From: Paenibacillus terricola
GTDB taxonomy: Bacteria; Bacillota; Bacilli; Paenibacillales; Paenibacillaceae
Direction: 5' to 3'
Assembly: GCF_014779765.1 (NCBI RefSeq)
Contig: NZ_JACXZA010000003.1
Span: forward strand, 310,001 to 374,000
DNA: 64,000 nt
Part shown: positions 63,418-64,000 of the stretch, one piece after another
Layout: every line of letters starts with the position of its first letter
Numbering within the stretch: the first letter of the stretch is position 1
Translations under genes and position numbers: made by a program
The notes under the pieces: generated by a model
The model's input: the letters and a program-made list of their open reading frames with translations, nothing else
Told to the model about the DNA's origin: nothing
Database searches by the model: none

Positions 63418-63682
63418 TCTCCTGAATGCCAGCTGCACGTTTGGTTCTGCTTGCGAATCTTAAGTGCTGCTCCTCCTTTCATGTGGGCTAATATTGAGCA
63501 CTTGCTGTCAGCCCCCCTGCCGACATCTGTATCATAACAGCATGGCTTTGCATTACTGCAATAATCATGTGCTCACATTCGCAGCAGGGCGAGTGGCAGC
63601 AAGGGTTTGCGTTAATGTTTAATGCTGCTTATTATCTTAATCTCAGGTCAGAAACAAGTGCCCATTTTGCCCGGTACATCGC

Positions 63683-63710
63683 ACCATCCGTTCGTCTATT
63701 TCATAAGATA
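63683..63710 (+). promoter_or_regulatory. Candidate sigma-K promoter of gerE
   Basis: CATAAGATA (63702-63710) matches the sigma-K -10 consensus CATANNNTA exactly. An AC (63683-63684) stands 17 nt upstream, as in the -35 of sigma-K promoters. gerE is transcribed by sigma-K in Bacillus. Confidence 0.65.
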
Positions 63711-63770
63711 AGTTGACTGTATCCCTTAACCTTGTTAAACCATACAAACCCGAGCAAGGAGGGGTGACAC

Positions 63771-63995
63771 TTGAAGGGCAGCGACCACAAGAGCAAATTT
63801 TTGTTGACACATCGTGAACGTGAGGTATTCGAGCTGTTGGTACAGGACAAAACAACAAGAGATATTGCTCAGCAACTGTTTATCAGCGAGAAAACCGTGC
63901 GTAATCATATTTCAAACGTAATGCAGAAATTGAACGTCAAAGGTCGTTCACAGGCAGTTGTCGAGCTGATCAAGCTTGGGGAGTTACAGATCTAA
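63771..63995 (+). CDS. gerE: Late mother-cell sporulation regulator GerE
   Basis: This 74-residue LuxR-type helix-turn-helix protein has the same length as Bacillus GerE and nearly the same sequence (LLTHREREVFELLVQDKTT, LFISEKTVRNHISNVMQKL, KGRSQAVVELIKLGEL). GerE activates and represses spore-coat genes under sigma-K in the mother cell. The start is a TTG with AAGGAGGGG upstream, which limits translation. It proves that the host forms endospores of the Bacillus type. It is divergent from the PL9 gene. Confidence 0.95.
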   Translation: MKGSDHKSKFLLTHREREVFELLVQDKTTRDIAQQLFISEKTVRNHISNVMQKLNVKGRSQAVVELIKLGELQI

Positions 63996-64000
63996 TCATC

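Overview
The window looks like chromosome of an aerobic, spore-forming, cellulolytic Bacillota bacterium, most likely a member of the Paenibacillaceae. This is inferred from gerE, a ger germinant-receptor operon, a T-box leader, Bacillus-type ribosome binding sites with frequent TTG starts, a YesN-type response regulator and large modular CBM3/FN3 cellulases. No rRNA, tRNA, CRISPR array, prophage or transposase gene was seen. Nearly all genes are on the minus strand.

1-16 kb: the 5' part of cheA, cheW and a small LuxR/GerE-like regulator; a PhoR/PhoP-like two-component pair with the kinase gene upstream of the regulator gene; a bile-acid:sodium-symporter-like transporter; an oppABCDF-type peptide ABC operon; a DinB-like gene; and serC behind a sigma-A promoter and a T-box leader with its terminator. 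Between the convergent serC and fumarase genes lie two almost identical direct copies, and one diverged inverted copy, of a palindrome-rich element of about 290 bp.

16-32 kb: class I fumarase, a YfbR-like HD nucleotidase, a gerA-gerB-gerC-type operon plus a small membrane protein, a SNF2 ATPase/SWIM-protein pair, an orphan DcuS/CitA-type kinase with a TPR protein, and a hexuronate locus (tagaturonate reductase, a 37-codon stub resembling the start of altronate dehydratase, and a zinc alcohol dehydrogenase) divergent from an AraC regulator.

32-42.5 kb: an ArsR-type regulator with a long C-terminal domain faces a GH43 arabinanase-like gene. Upstream of the GH43 gene is a sugar ABC transporter whose promoter spacer carries a cre-like site. 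Glutaminase, a fuconolactonase-like amidohydrolase and a YesN-type regulator follow.

42.7-63.3 kb: the main attraction is a co-directional cluster of secreted polysaccharidases transcribed in the order PL9 pectate lyase, GH9-CBM3c, GH48, GH6-GH6, GH44, GH5. The five cellulases carry 21 near-identical FN3 modules and almost the same C-terminal CBM3. Together they cover exo (GH48, GH6) and endo/processive (GH9, GH5, GH44) attack on cellulose, without dockerins, so this is a free-enzyme system. One protein carries two nearly identical GH6 catalytic domains. Every junction between cellulase genes contains a stem-loop, and a perfect palindrome overlaps the candidate promoter before GH9. The window closes with gerE, preceded by a good sigma-K promoter match.
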